64,000 bases of DNA from Pseudomonas oryzihabitans (GTDB taxonomy: Bacteria; Pseudomonadota; Gammaproteobacteria; Pseudomonadales; Pseudomonadaceae), in contig NZ_VDND01000004.1 of assembly GCF_007665395.1 (NCBI RefSeq), positions 359,847-423,846 of the forward strand. Reading direction: 5' to 3'. A model generated the notes under the pieces. The model was given only the letters and a program-made list of their open reading frames with translations, was not told where the DNA came from and did not search any database. Below, piece by piece: positions 30,732 through 39,249 of this stretch. Made by a program: the position numbers and the translations under genes. Within the stretch, counting starts at the first letter, position 1, and each line of letters begins with the position of its first letter.

Positions 30732-33692
30732 ATGATACCGCCTCTACGCTCCGATCTGCCTCCTACTCTCGTCGCCTGTGCCGACCTTGCCGAGCGCCGC
30801 CTGGTCGAGGCGCTCGCCGGGGTGCCGGAAGCGGCCGCGCGGCGCGCCCAGTGGTCCGCGGCGCAACAGGCCGACTGGCGGCGGGTGGCGGCCCTCAGCG
30901 ATTTCGTCGTCGAGCAATTCTGCCGCCTGCCCGAACCCTGCCTGGCGCTGGTCGCCGCGGGCGATCTGGAGCGGGCACTGGCGCCGGGCGAGATGGCGCA
31001 GCGGTTGCGCGAGGCGCTCGTCGACTGCCCGGACGAGGCCGAGCTGGGGCGGCGACTGCGGCGCTTCCGCATGCTGCAGCAGGTGCGCATCGTCTGGCGC
31101 GACCTGACCCGGCGGGCCGACCTGCTGGAAACCTGTCGCGACCTCAGCGACCTGGCCGATGCCTGCATCGACCAGGCCTGCGCCTGGCTGTATGCCCAGC
31201 AGTGTGCCCAGTTCGGCGTGCCGACCGGCCGCCACAGCGGCCAGCCGCAGCAACTGGTGGTGCTGGGCATGGGCAAGCTGGGGGCGGGCGAATTGAACCT
31301 GTCCTCCGACATCGACCTGATCTTCGCCTATGGCGAGGCGGGGGAGACCCGTGGTGCGCGGCGCGAGCAGGACAACCAGGAATTCTTCACCCGGCTCGGC
31401 CAGCGGCTGATCAAGGCGCTGGACGCCGTCACCGTGGACGGCTTCGTCTTTCGCGTCGACATGCGCCTGCGGCCCTATGGCAGCGCTGGCGCCCTGGTGC
31501 TCAGCTTCGCCGCCATGGAGCTCTATTACCAGGACCAGGGCCGCGACTGGGAGCGCTACGCCATGATCAAGGCACGGGTGGTCGGCGGTGACCAGGCCAG
31601 TGGCGCCGAGCTGCTGACCCTGCTGCGGCCCTTCGTCTATCGGCGCTACCTGGACTTCTCCGCCATCGAAGCCCTGCGCAGCATGAAGCAGCTGATCCGC
31701 CAGGAGGTGCGCCGGCGCGGCATGACCGACAACGTCAAGCTGGGCGCGGGCGGCATCCGCGAGGTGGAGTTCATCGCCCAGGCCTACCAGCTGATCCATG
31801 GTGGACGGGATCCGGCGCTGCAGCAGCGCCCACTGCTCCAGGTCTTGCCCAGCCTGCGCGAGCGTGGCTACCTGCCGGCGTCGGCCGAGACCGAATTGCG
31901 CGAGGGCTATAGCTTCCTGCGCTATGTCGAACATGCCTTGCAGGCCATCGCCGACCAGCAGACCCAGACCCTGCCGGTGGACCCCCAGAACCGGGCGCGG
32001 GTGGCCTTCCTGATGGGCTATGCCGATTGGGATGCCTTCTATACGGCCCTCGACGGCTGGCGTACGCGGGTCGATTGGCACTTCCAGCAGACCATCGCCG
32101 ATCCCGAAGAGGAGGCCCAGAGCGCCGAGCTGGAAGACAGCTGGCTGCCGCTCTGGGAAGACCTGCTCGATCCCGAGGAAAGCCTGGCGCGCCTGCGCGA
32201 GGCGGGTTTCCAGGCGCCGGAGCAGGCGCTGGAATTGCTCGCGCAGCTGCGCGCCAGTGGCCAGGTACGGGCCATGCAGCGCGCCGGCCGCGAGCGGCTG
32301 GACGCCTTCATGCCGCGCCTGCTGGATGCGGTGAGCGTCGACGAGCAGCCCGACCGGGCGCTGGAGCGGGTGCTGCCGCTGGTGGAGGCGGTGGCGCGGC
32401 GCTCCGCCTACCTGGTGCTGCTCAGCGAGAATCCGCCGGCCCTGGCGCGGCTGCTGGAACTCTGTGGCGCCAGCGCCTGGGTGGCCGAGCAGATCGCCCG
32501 CTATCCGGCGCTGCTCGACGAGTTGCTCAACGAAGGCCGGCTCTACAACCCGCCGCAGAAGCCGGAGCTGGCCGCCGAGTTGCGCGAGCGACTGATGCGC
32601 CTGCCGGAGGAAGACCTCGAGCAGCAGATGGACGTGCTGCGCCACTTCAAGCGCGCCCACAGCCTGAGGGTCGCGGCGGCGGAGATCGTCGGCAGCCTGC
32701 CCTTGATGAAGGTCAGCGACTACCTCACCTGGCTGGCCGAGGTGATCCTCGAAGAGGTGTTCGGCCTGGCCTGGCGGCAGCTGGTGCAGCGCCATGGCAC
32801 GCCGCAGCGACGCGACGGCTCGCCCTGCCAGCCGGATTTCGTCATCGTCGGCTACGGCAAGGTCGGTGGCATCGAACTCGGCCACGGCTCGGACCTCGAC
32901 CTGGTGTTCATCCACGATGCCGATCCCCTGGCCGAGACCGATGGCGCCAAGCCCATGGATGGCGCCCAGTTCTTCAACAGGCTCGGCCAGCGCATCATCC
33001 ATCTGCTCACCACCACCACCCCGGTGGGCACTCTCTACGAGGTGGACATGCGCCTGCGGCCGTCCGGCGCGGCGGGGCTGCTGGTGAGTTCGCTGGAGGC
33101 CTTCGAACGCTACCAGCAGAGCGAGGCCTGGACCTGGGAGCACCAGGCCCTGGTGCGGGCGCGGGTGGTGGCGGGTTGCCCGCGGCTGGGCGAACGCTTC
33201 GACGAGGTGCGGGCACGCATCCTCGCGCAGCCGCGGGAGCTGGCGACCCTGCAGGCCGACGTGGCCGGCATGCGCGACAAGATGCTCGACAACCTCGGTA
33301 CCGCGGTGACTGGTGGCGGACTGGGGCCGAACGCGCGCCGGCCGGAACAGCGGTTCGACCTCAAGCAGGATGCCGGCGGTATCGTCGATATCGAATTTAT
33401 GGTCCAATACGCCGTTCTGGCCTGGTCGTGGCAGCACCCCGAATTGCTGCGTTTTCCCGACAACATCCGCCTCCTGGAATCCCTCGAAGCGGTCGGTCTG
33501 TTACCGGCCACGGACGCCATCGCCCTGCGCGAGGCCTACAAGGCCTACCGCGCCGCGCTGCACCGTCTGGTCTTGCAGAAGCAGCCGGGCAAGGTGCCGG
33601 CCGATGGCTTTCTCGCCGAGCGCGACGAAGTGCGCCGCATCTGGCACGGCCTGGGGCTGGACGTAGCGTCCGGCAATCCGGCTGCCTTTTAG
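30732..33692 (+). CDS. glnE: glutamine synthetase adenylyltransferase/adenylyl-removing enzyme
   Basis: GlnE adds or removes AMP on glutamine synthetase in response to PII and glutamine. The 986-residue protein has two nucleotidyltransferase domains. The N-terminal de-adenylylation domain has GKLGAGELNLSSDIDLIF near residue 191; the C-terminal adenylylation domain has GKVGGIELGHGSDLDLVF near residue 717. Both keep their paired metal-binding Asp residues. Other hallmarks are KLGAGGIREVEFIAQ and KQDAGGIVDIEFMVQ. The ATG at 30732 has AGGA upstream. The frame is open to 30582, but the extra residues have no family likeness and lie in the regulatory region. Confidence 0.96.
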   Translation: MIPPLRSDLPPTLVACADLAERRLVEALAGVPEAAARRAQWSAAQQADWRRVAALSDFVVEQFCRLPEPCLALVAAGDLERALAPGEMAQRLREALVDCPDEAELGRRLRRFRMLQQVRIVWRDLTRRADLLETCRDLSDLADACIDQACAWLYAQQCAQFGVPTGRHSGQPQQLVVLGMGKLGAGELNLSSDIDLIFAYGEAGETRGARREQDNQEFFTRLGQRLIKALDAVTVDGFVFRVDMRLRPYGSAGALVLSFAAMELYYQDQGRDWERYAMIKARVVGGDQASGAELLTLLRPFVYRRYLDFSAIEALRSMKQLIRQEVRRRGMTDNVKLGAGGIREVEFIAQAYQLIHGGRDPALQQRPLLQVLPSLRERGYLPASAETELREGYSFLRYVEHALQAIADQQTQTLPVDPQNRARVAFLMGYADWDAFYTALDGWRTRVDWHFQQTIADPEEEAQSAELEDSWLPLWEDLLDPEESLARLREAGFQAPEQALELLAQLRASGQVRAMQRAGRERLDAFMPRLLDAVSVDEQPDRALERVLPLVEAVARRSAYLVLLSENPPALARLLELCGASAWVAEQIARYPALLDELLNEGRLYNPPQKPELAAELRERLMRLPEEDLEQQMDVLRHFKRAHSLRVAAAEIVGSLPLMKVSDYLTWLAEVILEEVFGLAWRQLVQRHGTPQRRDGSPCQPDFVIVGYGKVGGIELGHGSDLDLVFIHDADPLAETDGAKPMDGAQFFNRLGQRIIHLLTTTTPVGTLYEVDMRLRPSGAAGLLVSSLEAFERYQQSEAWTWEHQALVRARVVAGCPRLGERFDEVRARILAQPRELATLQADVAGMRDKMLDNLGTAVTGGGLGPNARRPEQRFDLKQDAGGIVDIEFMVQYAVLAWSWQHPELLRFPDNIRLLESLEAVGLLPATDAIALREAYKAYRAALHRLVLQKQPGKVPADGFLAERDEVRRIWHGLGLDVASGNPAAF

Positions 33693-33717
33693 GCCGCCAT
33701 CAGTAAGGAGAGGCAAG

Positions 33718-33786
33718 ATGTCGATGTCCGCGCGGGACCTTTCGATCAGGCAGGGCCTGATGGGGCTGGAGTCGGTCACCCGCTAG
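33718..33786 (+). pseudogene. 22-codon ORF, probable ilvE deletion scar
   Basis: An ATG at 33718 with a very strong SD (AAGGAGAGG at 33705-33713) opens only 22 codons (MSMSARDLSIRQGLMGLESV then TR) before TAG. In P. aeruginosa the branched-chain aminotransferase gene ilvE lies between glnE and waaF. I recall its product starting MSMADRDGVI, which aligns with MSMSARDLSI (M-S-M-x-x-R-D-x-x-I). The simplest reading is that ilvE was lost and its translation start remains, fused to other sequence. The alternative is a short leader peptide coupled to waaF, whose own ATG 19 bases downstream has no good SD. The ORF and SD are seen; the ilvE origin depends on memory. Confidence 0.45.
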
Positions 33787-33805
33787 GTGCCGACCGCCTG
33801 CCAAC

Positions 33806-34840
33806 ATGAATATTCTGATCATCGGACCCAGTTGGGTCGGCGACATGGTGATGGCGCAGACCCTCTTCGTCTGCCTCAAGCGCCAGCACCCCGACTGCCA
33901 GATCGACGTCCTCGCCCCCGAGTGGAGTCGCCCCTTGCTCGAGCGCATGCCCGAGGTGCGCGAGGCCTTGAGCTTTCCCCTCGGCCATGGCGCCTTCGAG
34001 CTGGCCACCCGCCGGCGTATCGGCCAGCAGCTGCGCGGCCGCTACGACCAGGCGATCCTGCTGCCCAATTCGCTGAAATCGGCGCTGGTGCCCTATTTCG
34101 CCGGCATTCCCACCCGTACCGGCTGGCGCGGCGAAATGAGATTCGGCCTGCTCAACGACATCCGCACCCTGGACAAGGCCCGCTATCCGCTGATGATCGA
34201 GCGCTTCATGGCGCTGGCCTATGCCCCGGGTGCCGACCTGCCCAAACCCTACCCCGAGCCGCACCTGGTCATCGACCCGGCCAGCCGTGATGCTGCTTTG
34301 GAGCGTTTCGGTCTGAGCCTGGACCGGCCGGTGCTGGCGCTCTGCCCGGGCGCCGAATTCGGCGAGGCCAAGCGCTGGCCGGCCGAGCACTATGCCGCCG
34401 TGGCCGATGCCCGGTTGCGGCAGGGCTGGCAGGTCTGGCTGTTCGGCTCGCAGAAGGATGCTCCGGGTGGCGAAGAGATCCGCGAGTGGGTCACACCCGG
34501 CCTGGACGAAGACGTCTACAACCTGGCGGGTCGCACCTCCCTGGCCGAGGCCATCGATCTGCTGTCCTGCGCCAGCGCCGTGGTCAGCAACGACTCTGGG
34601 CTGATGCACGTGGCCGCCGCCCTGGATCGCCCGTTGGTGGCCGTCTATGGCTCCACTTCGCCGGGCTTCACGCCGCCGCTGGCCAGCCAGGTGCAAACGG
34701 TGCGCCTGGGGCTGGAATGCAGTCCCTGTTTCGACCGTACCTGCCGCTTCGGTCATTACGACTGCCTGCGCCTGCTACAACCCAGCCTGGTGCAGGACGC
34801 CCTCGGCCGCCTGGTCGCTGATCCGGTCGAGGTGGGCTAG
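33806..34840 (+). CDS. waaF: ADP-heptose:LPS heptosyltransferase II
   Basis: WaaF adds the second L-glycero-D-manno-heptose to the LPS inner core on the cytoplasmic face of the inner membrane. The 344-residue GT9 protein has the N-terminal GPSWVGDMVMAQTLF with catalytic Asp13, the ADP-heptose-binding CPGAEFGEAKRWP at about 178-190, NDSGLMHVAAALDRP and YGSTSPGFTPPL. The C-terminal Cys-rich CSPCFDRTCRFGHYDCL is typical of WaaF. The ATG at 33806 has a poor SD; the strong SD of the preceding 22-codon ORF may help re-initiation. It is the first gene of the LPS core operon, and its stop directly abuts waaC. Confidence 0.96.
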   Translation: MNILIIGPSWVGDMVMAQTLFVCLKRQHPDCQIDVLAPEWSRPLLERMPEVREALSFPLGHGAFELATRRRIGQQLRGRYDQAILLPNSLKSALVPYFAGIPTRTGWRGEMRFGLLNDIRTLDKARYPLMIERFMALAYAPGADLPKPYPEPHLVIDPASRDAALERFGLSLDRPVLALCPGAEFGEAKRWPAEHYAAVADARLRQGWQVWLFGSQKDAPGGEEIREWVTPGLDEDVYNLAGRTSLAEAIDLLSCASAVVSNDSGLMHVAAALDRPLVAVYGSTSPGFTPPLASQVQTVRLGLECSPCFDRTCRFGHYDCLRLLQPSLVQDALGRLVADPVEVG

Positions 34841-35848
34841 ATGCGCGTGCTGCTGATCAAGACCTCGTCCCTGGGCGACGTCATCCATACCCTGCCGGCG
34901 TTGACCGATGCGGCCCGGGCCATCCCCGGCATCTGCTTCGACTGGGTGGTGGAGGAGGGCTTCGCCGAGATTCCCGCCTGGCATCCGGCGGTGGGCCAGG
35001 TGATCCCGGTGGCCCTGCGCCGCTGGCGCAAGCAACCCTTTTCCGCCTGGGCCAGTGGCGAATGGGGTGAATTCAAGAACCGGGTGCGCGAACGTCCCTA
35101 CGACCGGGTGATCGATGCCCAGGGCCTGCTCAAGAGCGCCTGGCTGACCCGCTACGTGGAGGCCCCGGTGGCCGGCCTCGACCGCCATTCGGCCCGCGAG
35201 CCGCTGGCGAGTCGCTTCTACGATGAGCGCTACCACGTGGCCAAGGGGCAGCATGCCCTGGAGCGGGTGCGTCAGCTGTTCGCCCAGGCGCTGGACTATC
35301 CGCTGCCGAACGCGGTAGGCGACTACGGGCTGGACCGGCAGCGCCTGGCCGGCCCCCAGGAGACGCCCTACGTGGTCTTCCTGCACGGCACCACCTGGGT
35401 CAGCAAGCATTGGCCCGAGGCCCACTGGCGCGAGTTGGCCGAGCGCATGAGCCAGCTGGACTGGCCGGTGCGGCTGCTGTGGGGCAACGAGGCCGAGCAC
35501 GCCCGGGCCGAACGCATCGCCGCTGGCCTGGATGGCGTCCAGGTGCTGCCACGGCTGAACCTGGCCGGCGTCGCCAAGGTGCTGGCGGGTGCCCGCGCCT
35601 GCGTGGCGGTGGATACCGGTCTCGGCCACCTGGCCGCCGCGCTGGACGTCACCACCGTGTCCCTCTACGGCCCGACCAGTCCGAAGAAGGTCGGCGCCTA
35701 TGGCCGCGCCCAGGTGCACCTGAGCGCGGTGGGCCTGGACGGCACCGACGAGCCGCGCGACCAGCCGGCCGCGAGCCTCGCCGCCCTGACCCCGGAGCGG
35801 GTCGAACTGGAACTGGAAACCCTGTTGTTGGAAGACCTCCCCGCATGA
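34841..35848 (+). CDS. waaC: ADP-heptose:LPS heptosyltransferase I
   Basis: WaaC adds the first heptose to Kdo2-lipid A. The 335-residue GT9 protein starts MRVLLIKTSSLGDVIHTLPAL with the catalytic Asp in SLGDVIH. It has FDWVVEEGFAEIPAWHP, YDRVIDAQGLLKSA, FLHGTTWVSKHWPEAHWREL and the ADP-heptose pocket VDTGLGHLAAALDV with YGPTSPKKVGAYG. All are WaaC hallmarks. It begins on the base after the waaF stop and ends in an ATGA overlap with waaG, so translation is coupled. Confidence 0.96.
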   Translation: MRVLLIKTSSLGDVIHTLPALTDAARAIPGICFDWVVEEGFAEIPAWHPAVGQVIPVALRRWRKQPFSAWASGEWGEFKNRVRERPYDRVIDAQGLLKSAWLTRYVEAPVAGLDRHSAREPLASRFYDERYHVAKGQHALERVRQLFAQALDYPLPNAVGDYGLDRQRLAGPQETPYVVFLHGTTWVSKHWPEAHWRELAERMSQLDWPVRLLWGNEAEHARAERIAAGLDGVQVLPRLNLAGVAKVLAGARACVAVDTGLGHLAAALDVTTVSLYGPTSPKKVGAYGRAQVHLSAVGLDGTDEPRDQPAASLAALTPERVELELETLLLEDLPA

Positions 35849-36963
35849 CCCTGGCTTTCGTGCTCTACAAGTACTTTCCCTTCGGCGGCCTGCAGCGGGA
35901 CTTCCTGCGCATCGCCCAGGAGTGCCAGCGCCGTGGCCACGCCATCCGCGTCTACACCCTGATCTGGGAGGGCCCGGTGCCCGAGGGCTTCGACGTGCGG
36001 GTGGCCAAGGTCAGCGCCCTTTTCAATCACCGGCGCAACGAGAAATTCCATGCCTGGCTGCAGGCCGACCTGGCCCGCGATCCGGTGGATCGGGTGATCG
36101 GCTTCAACAAGATGCCCGGGCTGGACGTCTATTACGCCGCCGATCCCTGCTTCGAGGACAAGGCCCAGACCCTGCGCAATCCGCTCTATCGCCAGTGGGG
36201 CCGCTATCGCCATTTCGCCGAATACGAGCGGGCGGTGTTCGCCCCCGAGTCGCGCACCGAGATCCTGATGATCTCCGAGGTGCAGCAGCCGCTGTTCGTC
36301 AAGCACTACGGGACGCCCGCGCCGTGTTTCCATCTGCTGCCGCCGGGCATCGCCGCCGATCGCCGCGCGCCGGCCAATGCCGCCGAGATCCGCGCCGACT
36401 TCCGCCGGGAGTTCGGCCTGCACGAGGGCGAACTGCTGCTGGTGCAGATCGGCTCCGGCTTCAAGACCAAGGGGCTGGATCGCAGCCTGCGCGCCCTGGC
36501 CTCTTTGCCCAAGGAGTTGCGCAAGCGCACCCGGCTGTTCGCCATCGGCCAGGACGATCCCAAGCCCTTCCTGCTGCAGGCCAAGGCCCTGGGCGTGAGC
36601 GAGCGGGTCGAGATCCTCAAGGGGCGCAGCGACATCCCGCGCTTCCTGCTCGGCGCCGACCTGCTGATCCATCCGGCCTACAACGAGAACACCGGCACCG
36701 TGCTGCTGGAGGCGCTGGTCGCCGGGCTGCCGGTGCTGGTCACCGACGTCTGTGGCTATGCCCACTACATCGACGAGGCCCGAGCTGGCAAAGTGGTGCC
36801 GTCGCCCTTCGCCCAGGAGACCCTGGACCGGATGCTCGCCGAGCTGTTGGCCGATCCCGAGCGCCGGGCGGTGCAGGGGCGCAATGGCCTGGCCTTCGCC
36901 GACAGCGCCGATCTCTATTCGCTGCCCGAGCGCGCCGCCGACGTCATCCTGGGGGTGGCATGA
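35845..36963 (+). CDS. waaG: LPS core glucosyltransferase WaaG (GT4)
   Basis: WaaG adds the first outer-core hexose (in Pseudomonas a GalN/Gal-type residue) to heptose II. The 372-residue GT4 protein starts MTLAFVLYKYFPFGGLQRDF, matching the family N-terminus. It contains the acceptor-side FNKMPGLDVYYAADPCF, QIGSGFKTKGLDRS and the nucleotide-sugar site HPAYNENTGTVLLEALVAGLPV with the EX7E glutamates. The exact sugar is inferred from the genus. The start overlaps the waaC stop by ATGA, and its end overlaps the waaP start in the same way. Confidence 0.94.
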   Translation: MTLAFVLYKYFPFGGLQRDFLRIAQECQRRGHAIRVYTLIWEGPVPEGFDVRVAKVSALFNHRRNEKFHAWLQADLARDPVDRVIGFNKMPGLDVYYAADPCFEDKAQTLRNPLYRQWGRYRHFAEYERAVFAPESRTEILMISEVQQPLFVKHYGTPAPCFHLLPPGIAADRRAPANAAEIRADFRREFGLHEGELLLVQIGSGFKTKGLDRSLRALASLPKELRKRTRLFAIGQDDPKPFLLQAKALGVSERVEILKGRSDIPRFLLGADLLIHPAYNENTGTVLLEALVAGLPVLVTDVCGYAHYIDEARAGKVVPSPFAQETLDRMLAELLADPERRAVQGRNGLAFADSADLYSLPERAADVILGVA

Positions 36964-37766
36964 CCCTGGAATTGCGCGACCCCTTCGCCAGTCTCTGGAC
37001 TGGCCAGGACCCCTTCGTCGCCGTGGAGGCCTTGCAGGGCCAGGTGTTCCGCGAGCTGGACGGCCGCCGCACCCTGCGCACCGAGGTGGCCGGACGGGGT
37101 TACTTCGTCAAGATCCACCGTGGCATCGGCTGGGGCGAGATCGCCAAGAACCTGCTGCAGGCCAAGCAGCCGGTGCTGGGCGCCCGTCAGGAATGGCAGG
37201 CCATCGCGCGACTGCATCAGGTCGGGGTGCCGACCATGACCGCCGTGGCCTTCGGCGAGCGCGGCGTCAATCCGGCGACCCAGCACTCCTTCATCATCAC
37301 CGAGGAGCTGGCGCCCACCGTCAGCCTCGAGGATTTCAGCCTCGACTGGGTACGCCAGCCGCCCGAACCGGCGCTCAAGCGCGCGCTGATCGCCGAGGTG
37401 GCGCGCATGACCGGCGCCATGCACCGCGCCGGCGTCAACCATCGCGACTGCTATATCTGCCATTTCCTGCTCGACACCGCCAAGCCGGTCACGGTCGCCA
37501 ACCTGCGCCTCTGGCTGATCGACCTGCATCGCGCCCAGTGCCGCACCCAGGTGCCTCGTCGCTGGCGCGACAAGGACCTGGCCGGACTGTATTTCTCCGC
37601 CCTGGGCATCGGCCTGACGCGCCGTGACTTCCTGCGTTTCCTGCGTGGCTACTTCCAGCGGCCGCTGCGCGAGATCCTGCGCGACGAGGCGCCCCTGCTG
37701 GCGCGCCTGGAGCGCAAGGCCGCCGCGTTGCTCGAGCGCAAGGAGCGCTACGGAGACCGTCTCTGA
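36960..37766 (+). CDS. waaP: LPS core heptose(I) kinase
   Basis: WaaP phosphorylates heptose I of the inner core; in P. aeruginosa it is essential for outer-membrane integrity and LPS export. The 268-residue protein has the kinase-like N-lobe YFVKIHRGIGWGEIAKNLLQ with the ATP-binding Lys. The catalytic loop is NHRDCYICHFLL with its Asp near residue 163, and LWLIDLHRAQCR supplies the metal-binding Asp. These are canonical for WaaP. It overlaps waaG (ATGA), and its last base is the first base of the following kinase gene. Confidence 0.95.
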   Translation: MTLELRDPFASLWTGQDPFVAVEALQGQVFRELDGRRTLRTEVAGRGYFVKIHRGIGWGEIAKNLLQAKQPVLGARQEWQAIARLHQVGVPTMTAVAFGERGVNPATQHSFIITEELAPTVSLEDFSLDWVRQPPEPALKRALIAEVARMTGAMHRAGVNHRDCYICHFLLDTAKPVTVANLRLWLIDLHRAQCRTQVPRRWRDKDLAGLYFSALGIGLTRRDFLRFLRGYFQRPLREILRDEAPLLARLERKAAALLERKERYGDRL

Positions 37767-38497
37767 TGGCTGACTGGCGTCTCGACTCCAGCGTTGCCCA
37801 TATCCGCGAGTTCGCGACCCTCGACGGGGTGTTCGCCCTCGAAGGCGAGCGCCTGACCAGCGATCCGCTGTCGGAAGTGATCCGCATCGAACGCGATGGC
37901 ATCCGCTACTACGTCAAGCGCTACCACGGCGCGGGCAAGGGTTTGCGGCGTTACGTGGGGCGGCCGCGGGTCAAGGCGGAGTGGCAGAATCTTAAGCGTT
38001 TCGCCAAGTGGGGCATCGCCACCGCACCGGTGGTGGCCTGGGGCCTGGAGCGTTCGCCCCGCGGATTCAGCCGGGGCGCCATGATCACCCGGGAGATTCC
38101 CGACACCCTGGACCTCGCCGAACTGGCGCGGCGCGGCGATCCGCGGCTGCGCGACCGACGCTGGGTGGACAACGTCAGCCGCCAGCTGGCCGCGGCGACC
38201 CGCACCCTGCACGACCACCATTTCGCCCACAACGATCTCAAGTGGCGCAACCTGCTGGTGGATGGCCAGGGCGTGCTCTACTTCATCGATTGCCCGGGCG
38301 GCGCCTTCTGGGTCGGCCACTGGCTGCGCTGGCGCATCGTCAAGGACCTGGCCTGCCTGGACAAGGTGGCCAAGTACCAGCTGTCGCGCACCCAGCGGCT
38401 CAGGTTCTATCTGCAATACCGCGGGCGCACCCGACTCAGCGACAACGACAAGGGCCGCATCCACGAGGTGCTGGACTATTTCAAGGGGCGGGAATGA
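37766..38497 (+). CDS. LPS kinase-family protein (WapP-like)
   Basis: The 243-residue protein belongs to the WaaP/Kdo-kinase superfamily. It has IRYYVKRYHGAGKGLRRYVG with the ATP-binding Lys, a canonical catalytic loop HNDLKWRNLLVD (H-x-D-x-K-x-x-N) and VLYFIDCPGG in the DFG position. All catalytic residues are present, so it should be an active sugar kinase, probably for heptose in the inner core. In P. aeruginosa the gene after waaP is one of the additional LPS kinases (wapP/wapQ naming); I am not sure which name applies. Its start shares a base with the waaP stop, and its stop overlaps the next gene (ATGA). Confidence 0.87.
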   Translation: MADWRLDSSVAHIREFATLDGVFALEGERLTSDPLSEVIRIERDGIRYYVKRYHGAGKGLRRYVGRPRVKAEWQNLKRFAKWGIATAPVVAWGLERSPRGFSRGAMITREIPDTLDLAELARRGDPRLRDRRWVDNVSRQLAAATRTLHDHHFAHNDLKWRNLLVDGQGVLYFIDCPGGAFWVGHWLRWRIVKDLACLDKVAKYQLSRTQRLRFYLQYRGRTRLSDNDKGRIHEVLDYFKGRE

Positions 38498-39249
38498 ACG
38501 AGGGATGGGCGGCCGCGGACAGGGCCGTGCTGGCCGGTGCGGGCCTGGACAGCTTCGCGGCGCTGTGGGCGCTGGAGCTGCCGGCGGTGGACGAGCCCAA
38601 CCAGGGGCGTGGCGGCTTCAGCCAGGTGTTCCGCCTGGACGTGGCTGGCCACGGCTACTACCTCAAGCGGCAGCGCGACTACCTGACCCGGACCCTGGCC
38701 CGCCCGCTGGGCGAACCGACCTTCGCCCGCGAGAGTCGCAACATCCGCCGCTACGCCGAACGCGGCATTCCGGCGCTGGAGCTGGCCTACTATGGTGAGC
38801 GACGCGATGCCGAGGGCTGGCGCGCCATCCTGCTGACCCGCGCCCTGGACGACTGGCGTGACCTCGATAGCTGGCTGAAGGTCTGGCCGCACCTGTCCCC
38901 CGACGAGCGCGCGGCGGTGCTGGTCGCCGTCGGGGGACTGGCCCGCCAGCTGCACGCCGCCGGGCAGGTCCACGGCTGCTTCTATCCCAAGCACCTGTTC
39001 CTGCAACGCCAGAGCGAAGGCCTGGCGGCGCGCCTCATCGACCTGGAAAAGACCCGGCCGTTGCTGTTCGGCCGGCGCGATCGGCTGCGTGATCTCGAAC
39101 CCCTGTTGCGGCGTGCGCCGCAGTGGCGCGAGCAGGACATCGCCCTGCTGCTGGCCAGCTATCTGGGGCAACCCCTGGACAGCGCCGCCGTGCGTGACTG
39201 GGGCCGCCGGCTGGCCGGACGCCGCCGCCACAAGGAGCGCAAGGCATGA
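38494..39249 (+). CDS. InaA-like LPS kinase-family protein with altered catalytic loop
   Basis: The 251-residue protein resembles the InaA-type protein at 11527 more than WaaP. It has FSQVFRLDVAGHGYYLKRQRDYLTR in parts, an Arg-rich segment RPLGEPTFARESRNIRRY, the loop HGCFYPKHLFLQ and the metal-site motif LIDLEKTRPLLFGRRDRLRDLEPL in parts. Where WaaP has HRDCYICH this protein has HGCFYPKH, so the catalytic Asp is replaced by Cys while Tyr and the final His are kept. It overlaps both neighbours by ATGA, so it is made together with the canonical kinases. It may phosphorylate core heptose with altered chemistry or act as a regulatory pseudokinase. Confidence 0.84.
   Translation: MNEGWAAADRAVLAGAGLDSFAALWALELPAVDEPNQGRGGFSQVFRLDVAGHGYYLKRQRDYLTRTLARPLGEPTFARESRNIRRYAERGIPALELAYYGERRDAEGWRAILLTRALDDWRDLDSWLKVWPHLSPDERAAVLVAVGGLARQLHAAGQVHGCFYPKHLFLQRQSEGLAARLIDLEKTRPLLFGRRDRLRDLEPLLRRAPQWREQDIALLLASYLGQPLDSAAVRDWGRRLAGRRRHKERKA

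Noticed and set aside
30744..33437. An 897-codon open frame on the minus strand opposite glnE
   Set aside because: Antisense shadow of a highly conserved gene; no family features, and GlnE motifs on the plus strand are intact.
33718..33786. Attenuator leader peptide for the LPS operon
   Set aside because: There is no run of one amino acid and no alternative hairpin pair or terminator before waaF, so a gene remnant explains it better.
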